Below are positions 14,014 through 22,426 of a stretch of 28,054 bases of DNA, piece after piece (positions within the stretch are counted from its first letter, which is position 1; the number at the start of each line of letters is the position of its first letter). The notes under the pieces are model-generated. The model made no database searches and had not been told where the DNA came from. It saw nothing but the letters and a program-made list of their open reading frames with translations. Location of the stretch: NCBI GenBank assembly GCA_910585655.1, contig CAJUFW010000016.1:4078-32131 (forward strand), written 5' to 3'. Source of the DNA: an uncultured Lachnospiraceae bacterium (lineage in GTDB: Bacteria > Bacillota_A > Clostridia > Lachnospirales > Lachnospiraceae). The position numbers and the translations under genes were made by a program.

Positions 14014-15862
14014 TGATAATCCTCTCCTTTATCGCCTCCGCATCCAGATGATAGCGTTGTCTTAATTCCGCTATGCTGCCATGCTCCACATAACTATCCG
14101 GCAGCGTACAAGGCAGAAAACGATAGCCTAAAGTTTTTTTTACCAGCGCGGCAGAAAGCTTCTGCGAATAGCTTCCGGAGCAAATCCCTTCCTCTAACAT
14201 CACCAATATCCGGTGATTTGCCGCCATCCGTTCCAGCAGCGCCTCGTCCGCTTCCTGTAAAAAACGAACGTTGACCAAAGTCGGTCGGATACCATGCTCT
14301 TGCAGCAAAGCGGCGGCTTCACGTGCCACTGTTACCATTGCGCCGGTCGCCAAAATTAAAACCTCTTCTCCCTCCTGCAAAATCTCATTTTCTCCCCATA
14401 CAATCGGCGAAAAAGTATGAATATCTCCCAGCTCGGCTTTTCCTCTCGGATACCGGATCGCAACAGGTCTGTCCAGTTCCAGCGCATAACGCAGCATTGC
14501 CGCCAGCTCTATACCGTCTTTAGGGCTCATAATCGTCATTCCCGGAATCGAGCTTAAATAAGAAATATCATAAATTCCCTGATGTGTTTCCCCATCGCTT
14601 CCTACTAATCCGGCCCGATCTACGGCAAACACAACCGGAAGCCCCTGCAGACAGACGTCATGCAGAATCTGATCGTACGCCCGCTGTAAAAAAGTAGAAT
14701 AAATCGCCACGACCGGCTTCATTCCGGCAGCTGCCAAGCCGGCGGCAAACGTTACCGCATGCTGCTCGGCAATCCCGACGTCAAAAAAACGCTTGGGATA
14801 ACTTTTTTTAAAATCATACAGCCCGGTTCCATAGGGCATCGCCGCCGTTACCGCTACCAGCCTCGGATTTTCCTCCGCCAGTTCCAACATCGTTTTGGAA
14901 AATAGATCCGTATAAGAAACGGCTCTCTCCGGATATCGATCCTCTCCGGTTTTTACCAAAAACGGATTCATTCCGTGAAACTGCGCCGGATGCTGTTCGG
15001 CAGAACGATATCCCTTTCCCTTTTTGGTAATCACATGAATCAGAGCCGTTCCCTTTACTCTGGAAGCGCTCACCAGCGCCATTTCCATCTGCCTGATATC
15101 ATGCCCGTCTATCGGTCCGATATAGGTCAGTCCCATATCTTCAAATAACATCCCTGGTACAAAAAAACGCTTTAGAGAATCCTTTGATATCTTGATCCGT
15201 CTTGCAATCGCATTTCCGATTGCCGGAATCCCCCGCACAACCGTTTCCACATCATCTTTGAATTCCTGATAGTTGGTATTGGTACGGATTTTTCCTAAAT
15301 AATTTGCCATCCCGCCTACATTTTCCGAAATAGAACGCTCGTTGTCATTTAGGACAATCGTCAGGTTGCTCTCTAACTCGGACGCGTTATTTAACGCTTC
15401 TAACGCCATGCCTCCGGTCAGGGCTCCGTCTCCGATCACAGCGACGATTTTCTGCGTTCCTCCTAACAATTCCCTCGCCTTAGCAAACCCAAGCGCGGCG
15501 GATATAGAGGTAGAACTATGACCGGTTCCAAACGCATCACAGGAACTTTCCTTTCGCTTTGGGAAGCCGCTTGCTCCGCCTGTTTTCCGTAGACGCAGCA
15601 GCTCTTCCCCTCTTCCGGTCAGCAGCTTATGGGTATACGCCTGGTGTCCGACGTCCCAAATTAACACATCCTCCGGAAACGTCAAAAACCGATGCAGCGC
15701 AATGGTCAGCTCGACCGCTCCCAAGTTTGACGCCACATGCCCTCCATTGCGAGCGGTTATCTTTAAAATAAAACGGCGGATTTCCAACGCCAAATCCGGC
15801 AGATCTGACTCTGGCAGCTTTTTGATATCATTTGGCTCCTTAATCTGATCCAACAAGCCCAT
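13982..15862 (-). CDS. dxs: 1-deoxy-D-xylulose-5-phosphate synthase
   Basis: Dxs joins pyruvate and glyceraldehyde 3-phosphate, using thiamine diphosphate, in the first step of the MEP isoprenoid pathway. The 626-residue protein is full length. It shows H73 in HQAYTHKLLTGR, H115 in GHSSTSIS, the thiamine diphosphate motif starting GDG at 144-146 and reaching LNDNERS near 171-177, and the catalytic Glu in GIAEQHAVTFAAGLA at 366. The transketolase C-terminal domain follows. The ATG at 15862 has a GGGG site 7 nt upstream and the typical N-terminus MGLLDQIKEPNDIKKL. It lies downstream of ispA, which uses the product of the same pathway, and overlaps tlyA by 32 nt. A possible extra promoter lies at 15902-15909. 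Confidence 0.97.
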   Translation of the reverse strand: MGLLDQIKEPNDIKKLPESDLPDLALEIRRFILKITARNGGHVASNLGAVELTIALHRFLTFPEDVLIWDVGHQAYTHKLLTGRGEELLRLRKTGGASGFPKRKESSCDAFGTGHSSTSISAALGFAKARELLGGTQKIVAVIGDGALTGGMALEALNNASELESNLTIVLNDNERSISENVGGMANYLGKIRTNTNYQEFKDDVETVVRGIPAIGNAIARRIKISKDSLKRFFVPGMLFEDMGLTYIGPIDGHDIRQMEMALVSASRVKGTALIHVITKKGKGYRSAEQHPAQFHGMNPFLVKTGEDRYPERAVSYTDLFSKTMLELAEENPRLVAVTAAMPYGTGLYDFKKSYPKRFFDVGIAEQHAVTFAAGLAAAGMKPVVAIYSTFLQRAYDQILHDVCLQGLPVVFAVDRAGLVGSDGETHQGIYDISYLSSIPGMTIMSPKDGIELAAMLRYALELDRPVAIRYPRGKAELGDIHTFSPIVWGENEILQEGEEVLILATGAMVTVAREAAALLQEHGIRPTLVNVRFLQEADEALLERMAANHRILVMLEEGICSGSYSQKLSAALVKKTLGYRFLPCTLPDSYVEHGSIAELRQRYHLDAEAIKERIINERTAGCPAG

Positions 15863-15901
15863 TTTGATTCCCCATTTCTTATCATCGTTCTATCAGCAAA
15901 C

Positions 15902-15909
15902 ATTGTAGC
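15902..15909 (-). promoter_or_regulatory. Possible internal extended -10 promoter before dxs
   Basis: The 72-bp gap between ispA and dxs contains, on the minus strand, TGC-TACAAT, a good extended -10 element, about 40 nt before the dxs start. No good -35 lies 17 bp upstream. It could give dxs-tlyA-nadK-argR expression of its own. Confidence 0.35.
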
Positions 15910-15934
15910 ATAATAACTATGTCCTGCCTTACTC

Positions 15935-16849
15935 TCAATAGTCACGCTCACATAAAAAAGCCAGCAGCTTGGATAAAAAACCGTCGTAAGAAGGATTTTG
16001 CTCTTCTATATGCTTCATCCTTTGTACTGCCTCTGCCGCCCAGGCTGCCGCCTGTTTTTTTGCCTCTTCCAGTCCTAACAGCGTAACATACGTAGTCTTT
16101 TGGTTTTTTTCGTCACTATGGAGCGGCTTTCCCAGTTTCTTTTCCTCTCCTGTTACATCCAGGATATCGTCCTGCACCTGAAAAGCCAGTCCCGCTAACG
16201 TTCCGATGTGTTCTAGTTCCTCTCGACTCTCCTCGCTTCCTCCTGCCAAAACACAGCCGATTTCCAAGGCTGCCGCCAAAAGCGCCCCCGTCTTTTTTTC
16301 ATACATCGTACAAAGACGCGCCAAATCGACTGGCTGCTTTCCCTGCTCCATTTCTATATCCGCCACCTGCCCGCCCAGCATTCCCCGGATACCAGGTCGC
16401 TCTGCCAGTAGCTGCATTGCCCTGCCGACTCTTTGTTCTGTACCCCCACGAAGCAGCGTACCGGCAGCAAGTTCATAGGCATACCCTAACAGCCCGTCCC
16501 CTGCCAAAATCCCCATTGCTTCCCCATATTGCTTGTGGGTGCTAAGTCTGCCCCGACGGTAATCATCATCATCCATCGCCGGAAGATCGTCGTGGACAAG
16601 CGAATAGGTATGTATCAGCTCTAAGGCGGCTGCAAAGGTATCTGCCAGCTCCTGCTCCTCTCTGCTTCCGCCAAAGAGCCGGAAAGTTTCTAAAAGCATT
16701 ACCGGACGGAGACGCTTCCCGCCCGCCTGTACGCTATAGTTCATCGCTTCCCGCACGGTCGCCTCCAACCCTTCTGCCTCCGGTAGATAACGGGAAAGCA
16801 ATTCCTCTGCTTTCCCGGCGCGAATCTTTAGATCTTCTTCAAAACTCAT
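15935..16849 (-). CDS. ispA: Polyprenyl synthetase (farnesyl/geranyl diphosphate synthase type)
   Basis: The enzyme condenses IPP with allylic diphosphates to make farnesyl diphosphate for quinone and cell-wall lipid carriers. The 304-residue protein shows the first aspartate-rich motif in HDDLPAMDDDDYRRG (87-100), the second in FQVQDDILDVTG (223-234), and the substrate-binding GGKRLRPV at 43-50. Its length and short-chain pattern fit IspA rather than long-chain enzymes, although exact chain length cannot be read from sequence. The start at 16849 overlaps the xseB stop as ATGA, and the longer reading to 16912 lies within xseB. An upstream GGAGGAGGG sits about 9 nt away. Gene order xseA-xseB-ispA-dxs is standard. 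Confidence 0.94.
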   Translation of the reverse strand: MSFEEDLKIRAGKAEELLSRYLPEAEGLEATVREAMNYSVQAGGKRLRPVMLLETFRLFGGSREEQELADTFAAALELIHTYSLVHDDLPAMDDDDYRRGRLSTHKQYGEAMGILAGDGLLGYAYELAAGTLLRGGTEQRVGRAMQLLAERPGIRGMLGGQVADIEMEQGKQPVDLARLCTMYEKKTGALLAAALEIGCVLAGGSEESREELEHIGTLAGLAFQVQDDILDVTGEEKKLGKPLHSDEKNQKTTYVTLLGLEEAKKQAAAWAAEAVQRMKHIEEQNPSYDGFLSKLLAFLCERDY

Positions 16850-17073
16850 TGCAAAGAGCCCTCCTCCAGCACGATCATCTGCTTTTCGACATCTGCTAGC
16901 TGCTCTCCGCAACGCTTTATCAGTTCCATGCCTTCCTGAAAAAACTTGAAAGACTGCTCTAGCGTCATCTCGTCCTGCTCCATTGCCAAAACAATCGAAT
17001 CCAGACGCTCAAAACCCTCTTCAAGACCAAGTTCTGTTTCTTCCTGCAAAGAATTTGCCTTTATTTCTGCCAT
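16846..17073 (-). CDS. xseB: Exodeoxyribonuclease VII small subunit
   Basis: XseB is the small subunit that, in several copies, assembles with XseA into exonuclease VII, which degrades single-stranded DNA from both ends into oligonucleotides. The 75-residue protein has the two-helix family pattern, with GFERLDSIVLAMEQDEMTLE followed by SFKFFQEGMELIKRC. It starts 1 nt after the xseA stop and overlaps the start of ispA by 4 nt (ATGA), so all three are probably translated in a coupled way. Acidic composition and length are typical. Confidence 0.95.
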   Translation of the reverse strand: MAEIKANSLQEETELGLEEGFERLDSIVLAMEQDEMTLEQSFKFFQEGMELIKRCGEQLADVEKQMIVLEEGSLQ

Positions 17074-17074
17074 A

Positions 17075-18298
17075 TTAGAACCTGCCCTCCCCTTTCTTTT
17101 CCTCTATCTCCTTTATCTGTACGACAGCCTTGCCGTCTATCAGGTGAATCCGTAACTTATCGCCTGGTGCAAGCTGCTCCACGCTCCTTATCGCCCGTCC
17201 GTCTTCTCCTGCCACATAAGCATACCCGGAAGCCAACCTGGCTAATGGAGAACAGCCGTTTAATCGCTCCGCCGACAATGCCAGCCGATGTTTTGCTGCC
17301 TCTAGCCTGGCTTCCATCAACGCCATCAGCCGATCCTGCAGATCTCCATGCCTCTGACGCTGCTGCCGAAGACGGTATGCCGGGCTGACCGTCATCAAAC
17401 GAAGACGCTTTTGCTCTAGCTTGTCCCCCAAACGGCGAAGCTTATTTTCCATCTGCATTGCCAAACGGTTTCTGGCTGACATCAGCCGCTCTAACATATC
17501 TTCTACACGCGGAATCGCCAGCTCTGCCGCTGCAGAAGGCGTCGGCGCTCGTAAATCTGCCACAAAATCTGCTATCGTTACATCCGTTTCATGACCGACG
17601 GCTGAAATGACCGGAGTTTGGCACTCCCAAATCGCCTTTGCTACCTCTTCTTCATTAAACGCCCAAAGATCCTCCATAGAACCGCCGCCTCTGCCAACGA
17701 TCAAAACATCCAATCCCATCTGATCAAGCCGTCTTATACCGGCGGCTATAGAAGCTCCTGCTCCTGCCCCTTGTACCTTGGCAGGACATAAAATAAGCTG
17801 CACATATGGGTTTCTTCTGCCGGCAATGTTTCGGATATCCTGTATTGCCGCCCCCGTATCCGCAGTTACAATCCCGATTGTCTTTGGGTAGGCTGGAATA
17901 GGCTTTTTCGCTTCGTTAGAAAAATAACCTGCCGCCTCTAGTCTTTTTTTCTGTTCTAAAAACTGCTGATACAGCAGCCCGATACCTCCTTGCGTAATCC
18001 TTTTCGCATAAAGCTGGTACTTTCCGTCCCGCTCGTATACGCTGATATTCCCCGATACGGTTACACTTTGCCCGTCCTTTAGCTGAAAAGAAAGCCCGCT
18101 CGCTCTATTCCCGGCAAACATCACGCATCCAAGCTGCCCTCCGGCATCCTTTAGCGTAAAATAAATATGCCCGGAACTGTGATATTTACAGCCGGAGACC
18201 TCTCCCCGGATAGAAATACGCTCTAACATCCGGTTTTGCTCAAACAAATCTTTGATGTAAAAATTGACCTGGGAAACGGAATATACCTGCTCCATCAT
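17075..18298 (-). CDS. xseA: Exodeoxyribonuclease VII large subunit
   Basis: XseA is the catalytic subunit of exonuclease VII. The 407-residue protein has an N-terminal OB-fold (about 4-100, YSVSQVNFYIKDLFEQN and GHIYFTLKD) and the catalytic domain with IGIVTADTGAAIQDI, DVLIVGRGGGSMEDLWAFN and ISAVGHETDVTIADFVAD. A helical, arginine-rich segment follows (about 265-330). It is somewhat shorter than the B. subtilis enzyme, with the loss toward the C-terminal coiled region. The ATG at 18298 overlaps the nusB stop as ATGA; a second ATG lies directly after it at 18295, so the exact first residue is uncertain. B. subtilis has folD between nusB and xseA, which is absent here. Confidence 0.96.
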   Translation of the reverse strand: MMEQVYSVSQVNFYIKDLFEQNRMLERISIRGEVSGCKYHSSGHIYFTLKDAGGQLGCVMFAGNRASGLSFQLKDGQSVTVSGNISVYERDGKYQLYAKRITQGGIGLLYQQFLEQKKRLEAAGYFSNEAKKPIPAYPKTIGIVTADTGAAIQDIRNIAGRRNPYVQLILCPAKVQGAGAGASIAAGIRRLDQMGLDVLIVGRGGGSMEDLWAFNEEEVAKAIWECQTPVISAVGHETDVTIADFVADLRAPTPSAAAELAIPRVEDMLERLMSARNRLAMQMENKLRRLGDKLEQKRLRLMTVSPAYRLRQQRQRHGDLQDRLMALMEARLEAAKHRLALSAERLNGCSPLARLASGYAYVAGEDGRAIRSVEQLAPGDKLRIHLIDGKAVVQIKEIEEKKGEGRF

Positions 18299-18699
18299 TC
18301 CGACACCGTTGCCAGCTTTGCCAAGACACCGTTGATAAAAGCAGGGGAATCATCTCCTCCAAACTGCTTTGCCAACTCTACCGCCTCATTGATCGCGACC
18401 TTTTCCGGCACCCTTTCATCAAAACGCATTTCAAATACCGCTACCCGCAGCAGGGATAAGTCTACTTTATTCATTCGTTTCAGCTTCCAGCCGACGCTGG
18501 CTTCGGAAAGGATTGCATCAATTTCCTCTAAATGTGCCAGCACCTGTGCAAACCGCTCTGTCAGTTCCTTCCTTGACGCATCCTCGGAAAGTCCCTCCTC
18601 CGACAGATACAGGCTTTCCTGCTCTGGCAGATCTGCTTCATAAAACTCCTTCTGGAACACCAGTTTAAACAGATGCTCCCTCACTTCTCTCCTTGTCAT
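18295..18699 (-). CDS. nusB: Transcription antitermination factor NusB
   Basis: NusB with NusE binds boxA RNA in rRNA leaders and supports antitermination. The 134-residue all-helical protein has the family features: start MTRREVREHLFKLVFQKEF, middle WKLKRMNKVDLSLLRVAVFEM and the strongly conserved KVAINEAVELAKQFGGDDSPAFINGVL. The start at 18699 (GGGG 7 nt upstream) is preferred to the longer reading to 18738, which would lie inside the hairpin after asp23. Its stop overlaps the xseA start by 4 nt. A stable RNA hairpin lies 23 bp upstream. Confidence 0.96.
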   Translation of the reverse strand: MTRREVREHLFKLVFQKEFYEADLPEQESLYLSEEGLSEDASRKELTERFAQVLAHLEEIDAILSEASVGWKLKRMNKVDLSLLRVAVFEMRFDERVPEKVAINEAVELAKQFGGDDSPAFINGVLAKLATVSE

Positions 18700-18721
18700 C
18701 TTGCGTCCCCTTAACACACAA

Positions 18722-18757
18722 GTACAACCCCTGAACACTTCCGTCCAAGGGCTGTAC
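18722..18757 (-). other. 15-bp RNA hairpin between asp23 and nusB
   Basis: On the minus-strand transcript the arms at 18743-18757 and 18722-18736 pair over all 15 positions, four through G-U pairs, around a 6-nt loop. On the plus strand the same positions would give A-C mismatches, so the structure makes sense only as RNA of the asp23-nusB transcript. The bases after it (TTGTGTGTTAAGG) are moderately U-rich. It may be a weak terminator, an attenuator or a processing site setting the asp23 to nusB ratio. Confidence 0.6.
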
Positions 18758-18762
18758 CAGTT

Positions 18763-19146
18763 TTATTTCGTTTCCATTACGACTCCTGCTACCCGAATAT
18801 TGACCTCTTCTACTTTTAAGCCGGTCATATTTTCAATGGCGGACATCACGCGATCCTGTACCTGGCAGGATACTTTCGGAATGCTGCTGCCATAGAGAAT
18901 GTGAATCGCCATATCCACAAAGACGCTCTTGCCGGATATCTCTACCTTAACGCCTTTGTTTAAGTTTCTCACACCGAGCCTTCCTGCCAGCTCGTTTGTA
19001 ATGCTTCCTGCCATAGAGGCTACACCTTCTACCTCCATCGCCGCAAGCGCTGCAATCGTTCCGACTACCTCGTCGGCTATCTGTACCTCACCGATCCTGC
19101 TTTCCTCTTGTATTGCATGAATCTCTTTTTCCATTTCCTGAGCCAT
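18763..19146 (-). CDS. Asp23/Gls24-family (YqhY-like) envelope protein
   Basis: The 127-residue protein matches the Asp23/Gls24 (DUF322) family: GEVQIADEVVGTIAALAAMEVEGVASM, then GVKVEISGKSVFVDMAIHI and a C-terminal VEEVNIRVAGVV. It has no membrane segment; relatives sit at the membrane through partners or influence fatty-acid and envelope homeostasis. The copy next to nusB corresponds to B. subtilis yqhY, where it follows accB-accC; those two genes are absent here and asp23 follows spoIIIAH directly. The ATG at 19146 has AAAGGAG 6 nt upstream, and a good promoter lies at 19187-19215, so it probably opens the asp23-nusB-xseA-xseB-ispA-dxs-tlyA-nadK-argR transcript. Confidence 0.92.
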   Translation of the reverse strand: MAQEMEKEIHAIQEESRIGEVQIADEVVGTIAALAAMEVEGVASMAGSITNELAGRLGVRNLNKGVKVEISGKSVFVDMAIHILYGSSIPKVSCQVQDRVMSAIENMTGLKVEEVNIRVAGVVMETK

Positions 19147-19186
19147 TACGTTCTCCTTTCCTCATACCAGAAAATCCATTATCAAT

Positions 19187-19215
19187 AGTATACCATGTTT
19201 TCCTGGATTTGAAAA
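19187..19215 (-). promoter_or_regulatory. Promoter of the asp23-nusB operon
   Basis: On the minus strand TATACT (19187-19192), preceded by TGG as an extended -10, lies 17 bp from a weak -35, TTTTCA (19210-19215). The start codon of asp23 is about 40 nt downstream. This vegetative-type promoter separates housekeeping genes from the sporulation operon upstream. Confidence 0.65.
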
Positions 19216-19246
19216 GCAATTTTTCTATTCTGTTTTTATTGGGCTT

Positions 19247-19954
19247 TTATTCCGCTGTCTGTTCGCCTTCGTTTGGCGTCTCTTTCCCTTCTGTAGTATC
19301 TGCTCCGTTTTGTTCAGAAAGGGTAGGCGTCGCCTCTTCTACCTCCCCTGCTCCATCCGAGGCAGCCAGCTCAGAAGCCAGCGTAATCACGGTGTTTTGC
19401 GCCGTTATTCCGGTTTTGCGCTCTACAATATCCTGGATTTGCGCCACCTGACTGTCGGTCAGACTGGTTGCTCCGACGCAGACGTCTACGCTCTCATCCG
19501 TAATGTTGACTACTACAGAACCAAAGCCCTTTGCCTGTAATAATACTTCTGCTGCATTTTCTCGTTCTGCGGTATCCGTTAGGGCAATCATTGCCGCTAC
19601 GGCTTCCTCTCGCTGTGTTTCAGCCACTTCTTCATTTTCAATAAGGGCTGTCAGAGTTTCCTTGTTCCGGGCGCGCATCTGCTCTCTGGAAAGCTTTGCC
19701 GCCGCAAAAATATCAGTCTGAACGCTTCCGCTGACCAACAACGCTTCTCCTGTCGTATCCTCTCCTAAATCTTCCGCGGACAAATCCTGCATGGACATGT
19801 CCTGCATCGCTCCGTCCTGCATAGAGGCGGAGGTTTCTTCTAACTCCTGTGCGTTCCGTTTCTGCCTCTGCACATGATCCAGGTATCCGGCTACCACAAT
19901 CATGATCGCCAAAGCAGTAATAATCACTTGATTCTTACGAAAAATCCGTTTCAC
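19247..19954 (-). CDS. spoIIIAH: Stage III sporulation protein AH
   Basis: SpoIIIAH is a mother-cell membrane protein whose extracellular domain meets forespore SpoIIQ to form the channel linking the two cells. The 235-residue form has the family start MKRIFRKNQVIITALAIMIV with one membrane segment (about 9-24), a low-complexity linker with a repeated MQD motif (about 45-60), the ring-forming YscJ/FliF-like domain (about 85-200) with AAEVLLQAKGFGSVVVNI, and an acidic tail rich in Glu and Thr that is longer than usual. The start is taken as GTG at 19954 with AGGAAGG about 6 nt upstream; an in-frame TTG at 19972 is the alternative. It ends the spoIIIA operon. Confidence 0.95.
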   Translation of the reverse strand: MKRIFRKNQVIITALAIMIVVAGYLDHVQRQKRNAQELEETSASMQDGAMQDMSMQDLSAEDLGEDTTGEALLVSGSVQTDIFAAAKLSREQMRARNKETLTALIENEEVAETQREEAVAAMIALTDTAERENAAEVLLQAKGFGSVVVNITDESVDVCVGATSLTDSQVAQIQDIVERKTGITAQNTVITLASELAASDGAGEVEEATPTLSEQNGADTTEGKETPNEGEQTAE

Positions 19955-19977
19955 TGCATTCCTTCCTCTCAATTTTG

Positions 19978-20643
19978 CTAACCTCGTCGCTTAATTACTT
20001 TAATTCTATGCGCGGGCAATCCAAATAATGCCTCTACTGCTTCTACAATCTCTGCTTTGACGGCATCGCTTTCGGCTCCCTCTGCCAAAACCAGCACTCC
20101 GGAAAGTTCCGGTTCCAGCTCTTTGACTACATAAGGAGTCTGACTGCCGCCGTTGCTTTCATAGATCGTCGTATCGTTCTGTTCTATTTCCTTTGTTTTC
20201 CTGGTGCCTCCTGCCGAATCCGTCTCTTCTACCTGACGTTTGCTGTAGGGATTGTCAGAAAGCACCACTTTTTCTCTGGAGGAGGATACGCTAAACATTA
20301 CCTCGACCTTTCCGATTCCTTCCACCTGCTCTAAAATCGCTTTTAGACGCTCCTCTTGCCTCTCTAAATAACGCATGATTTCCGCTTCTGTTTCAGACAG
20401 CCCTTCCTCGGCGTTAAAAAAACTTCCGGTGTTCTTAGGTTCTTTTTCAGCGGATATACTGTCCTCTGCTTTTTTCGATCCGGAAAACAGACCGGAAAGC
20501 ATAAAAAGCAACACTCCTGCCAGAAGGATAAGCCCCATTTTGGATAGAGCCAATTCTTTAAGCTTATTCAGCCGTTCTTCCCACCCCGCCCCTTTCCCTG
20601 CTCTTTTTGCCTTTTCCCTTTCTTTTCCACTCTCTTCCTTCAC
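19978..20643 (-). CDS. spoIIIAG: Stage III sporulation protein AG
   Basis: SpoIIIAG forms a large ring in the space between mother cell and forespore as part of the SpoIIIA-SpoIIQ channel. The 221-residue protein has a basic N-terminus, one membrane segment (about 36-54) and an extracellular domain with the conserved LKAILEQVEGIGKVEVMFSV and a C-terminal GVLVLAEGAESDAVKAEIVEAVEALFGLPAHRIKV, the ring-building fold. The start codon is GTG at 20643 with AGGTGG about 9 nt upstream. It follows spoIIIAF by 38 bp and precedes spoIIIAH by a few bases. Confidence 0.95.
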   Translation of the reverse strand: MKEESGKEREKAKRAGKGAGWEERLNKLKELALSKMGLILLAGVLLFMLSGLFSGSKKAEDSISAEKEPKNTGSFFNAEEGLSETEAEIMRYLERQEERLKAILEQVEGIGKVEVMFSVSSSREKVVLSDNPYSKRQVEETDSAGGTRKTKEIEQNDTTIYESNGGSQTPYVVKELEPELSGVLVLAEGAESDAVKAEIVEAVEALFGLPAHRIKVIKRRG

Positions 20644-20681
20644 ATCCTATTTCCACCTCTTTTCTCTCTGCCGGACGCCCT

Positions 20682-21344
20682 TTAAGCTCCCTTCCAGCGG
20701 AGTATGATTTGCTTCTGTTGGATCCCTAAGCGTTTTGCCAGACGGTCTTGAAGCTGCGCCAGCTCCTGGTCAGAATCTCCTTTTACAGACATGCTTCCTT
20801 CCTCCTTTTGCGGCTTTTCTTTTTTGGAACTGCCTATCTCCTGGATAGGAGAAATTCCTTCTATCGGTTCTATCCATATTTCGTCTACCATATCCTCCTC
20901 ATCCTCCTCTCCTTCCTTTTTTCCGTCCTCCCAGGTTTTGGACACTACCAGCTCAATTCGTTCTAACTTCCATTCTTTTGAAAAGGTAACGTTTCCTTCT
21001 GATAAAAAATACCGTTCCTCCGCCAAACACTGGGCGGCTTCTTCTAAAATCCGCTTCTCATAGCCCTGCCAAAGCTGTTGCTGCTGGCTTTCTTCTGCCT
21101 GTCTAAGCTTTAACTGAAAATCTCCCTCCTCTGTGGCAAACTCTACCTGCCGTTCTATCTCAAACATCAGATTTTCTCCCTCTAAAACGGAGCGAAGCGC
21201 TGAAAACAACAGTAAAATCAGCAGAAAACCAGAAAACGTACGGATGTATTTTTCATATTTACTCTGCCCGACCAAATGCAGCAGCACCGTCTGAAACAGC
21301 AAAAAGGCGGCAATTTGAAACACGATATGAAATACCCGTCCCAC
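20682..21344 (-). CDS. spoIIIAF: Stage III sporulation protein AF
   Basis: SpoIIIAF is a component of the SpoIIIA complex in the mother-cell membrane. The 220-residue protein has two N-terminal membrane segments (about 5-25 and 37-52) with the family motif KYEKYIRTFSGFLLILLLFS, and a mainly soluble C-terminal region with an acidic linker (about 140-180) before a short ring-building-like end (LAKRLGIQQKQIILRW). The start codon is GTG at 21344, with AAAGGGGG 7 nt upstream. It lies between spoIIIAE and spoIIIAG. Confidence 0.93.
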   Translation of the reverse strand: MGRVFHIVFQIAAFLLFQTVLLHLVGQSKYEKYIRTFSGFLLILLLFSALRSVLEGENLMFEIERQVEFATEEGDFQLKLRQAEESQQQQLWQGYEKRILEEAAQCLAEERYFLSEGNVTFSKEWKLERIELVVSKTWEDGKKEGEEDEEDMVDEIWIEPIEGISPIQEIGSSKKEKPQKEEGSMSVKGDSDQELAQLQDRLAKRLGIQQKQIILRWKGA

Positions 21345-21375
21345 TTCTTTTCCCCCTTTCAGACATGCCGTTCTC

Positions 21376-22410
21376 CTAGTGAATTCCGGTGCTGGCAGCT
21401 ACCAGAGAGACCGCGACGGCAAACATCAGCACCGTCATCCCGGTCAGATACAAAAGCAATCTGGAAGCTTCTGCCGCCGCCTCTAAGCTCCCGATAATCC
21501 GTTTATCGGAAATCGGCTGTAATACTCCTGCAGAAAGTTTACAGACGATATATTCCAACAGCAACTTTCCAAACGGCGCCGCACAAACCAAAATCAACAC
21601 CAAAAGACCTGCCACACCTACTGCGTTTTTTAGAAGCAATCCGGTTCCCAGTACAGTTTCCGTCACTCCGCCTACCGCGTTTCCAATCCCTGGAATCATC
21701 TCTGCCGTCTTGTATAAAAGAGAACGCTTTACCTTGTCGCTCACCGGCAAAATCAGTCCCTGCACCATCTGAATCCCAATCACCAGCCCAAACAGGGTTT
21801 TCGCTCCCCACATCACAAGCTGCCGAACCAGATCAGCCATCTGCTTTAGACTCTCTTCCTTTGAAAAACGGTTGACCAACATCAAAATCAGGTAAACGTT
21901 CACTAACGGCAGCAGGATGTTAAGCACTACCAGTTCTACCAAGCTGATGATTAGTAAAATGCCCTGATAAAACATCAACGAGGTAGCGCTTCCCGTACAA
22001 AATGCTACCGCCAGGGAATAGGCAGGCACCAGACACTGCATAAACAATACGACCCAGCCGATGGTTTTTTTTGCCACTTCAAAAGACAATGCAAAACCGG
22101 AAAGCAGCACCGCAAACAACAGCAAATACGTCACAAAAAATCCGGTTTCGCTGACCTGGCGGTTTTGAAAGCTCTCTGTCATGCTCTTTAATACCGCCGC
22201 ACCGATGGCAATACCTGCTATCTGCAAAAAAATCGTGCCATAGCCCGATAGATCCAGACTGATATGCTCCCATAAAAGCCCTATTATACCCTTGGCAGAC
22301 AATGCCTCTCCGTTTCCGAGCAAGTCGGCAACCAGCCCGGCAAAATCCAGACCGCTTTCGCTCTCTGCCTGGTCTAACGTCCGCTGAATTTCCGAATAAT
22401 CAATTTCCAT
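21376..22410 (-). CDS. spoIIIAE: Stage III sporulation protein AE, apparently without signal peptide
   Basis: SpoIIIAE is the large polytopic membrane protein of the SpoIIIA complex and is needed for sigma-G activity in the forespore. From the ATG at 22410 the protein is 344 residues with a short acidic N-terminus (MEIDYSEIQRTLDQAESESG) and about seven hydrophobic segments, ending LTGMTVLMFAVAVSLVAAS. This start has AAGGAAG 8 nt upstream. Family members usually carry an N-terminal signal peptide before the corresponding DYSEIQ-like segment; here none is encoded. Directly upstream is the palindromic repeat array. The reading frame does stay open to a TTG at 22521, adding 37 residues encoded by repeat DNA (beginning MDKAQLNLWTRILAAGNLAK), but that TTG has no ribosome site and the added sequence is not a signal peptide. 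Confidence 0.93.
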   Translation of the reverse strand: MEIDYSEIQRTLDQAESESGLDFAGLVADLLGNGEALSAKGIIGLLWEHISLDLSGYGTIFLQIAGIAIGAAVLKSMTESFQNRQVSETGFFVTYLLLFAVLLSGFALSFEVAKKTIGWVVLFMQCLVPAYSLAVAFCTGSATSLMFYQGILLIISLVELVVLNILLPLVNVYLILMLVNRFSKEESLKQMADLVRQLVMWGAKTLFGLVIGIQMVQGLILPVSDKVKRSLLYKTAEMIPGIGNAVGGVTETVLGTGLLLKNAVGVAGLLVLILVCAAPFGKLLLEYIVCKLSAGVLQPISDKRIIGSLEAAAEASRLLLYLTGMTVLMFAVAVSLVAASTGIH

Positions 22411-22426
22411 ACCTAGTTCTTCCTTA

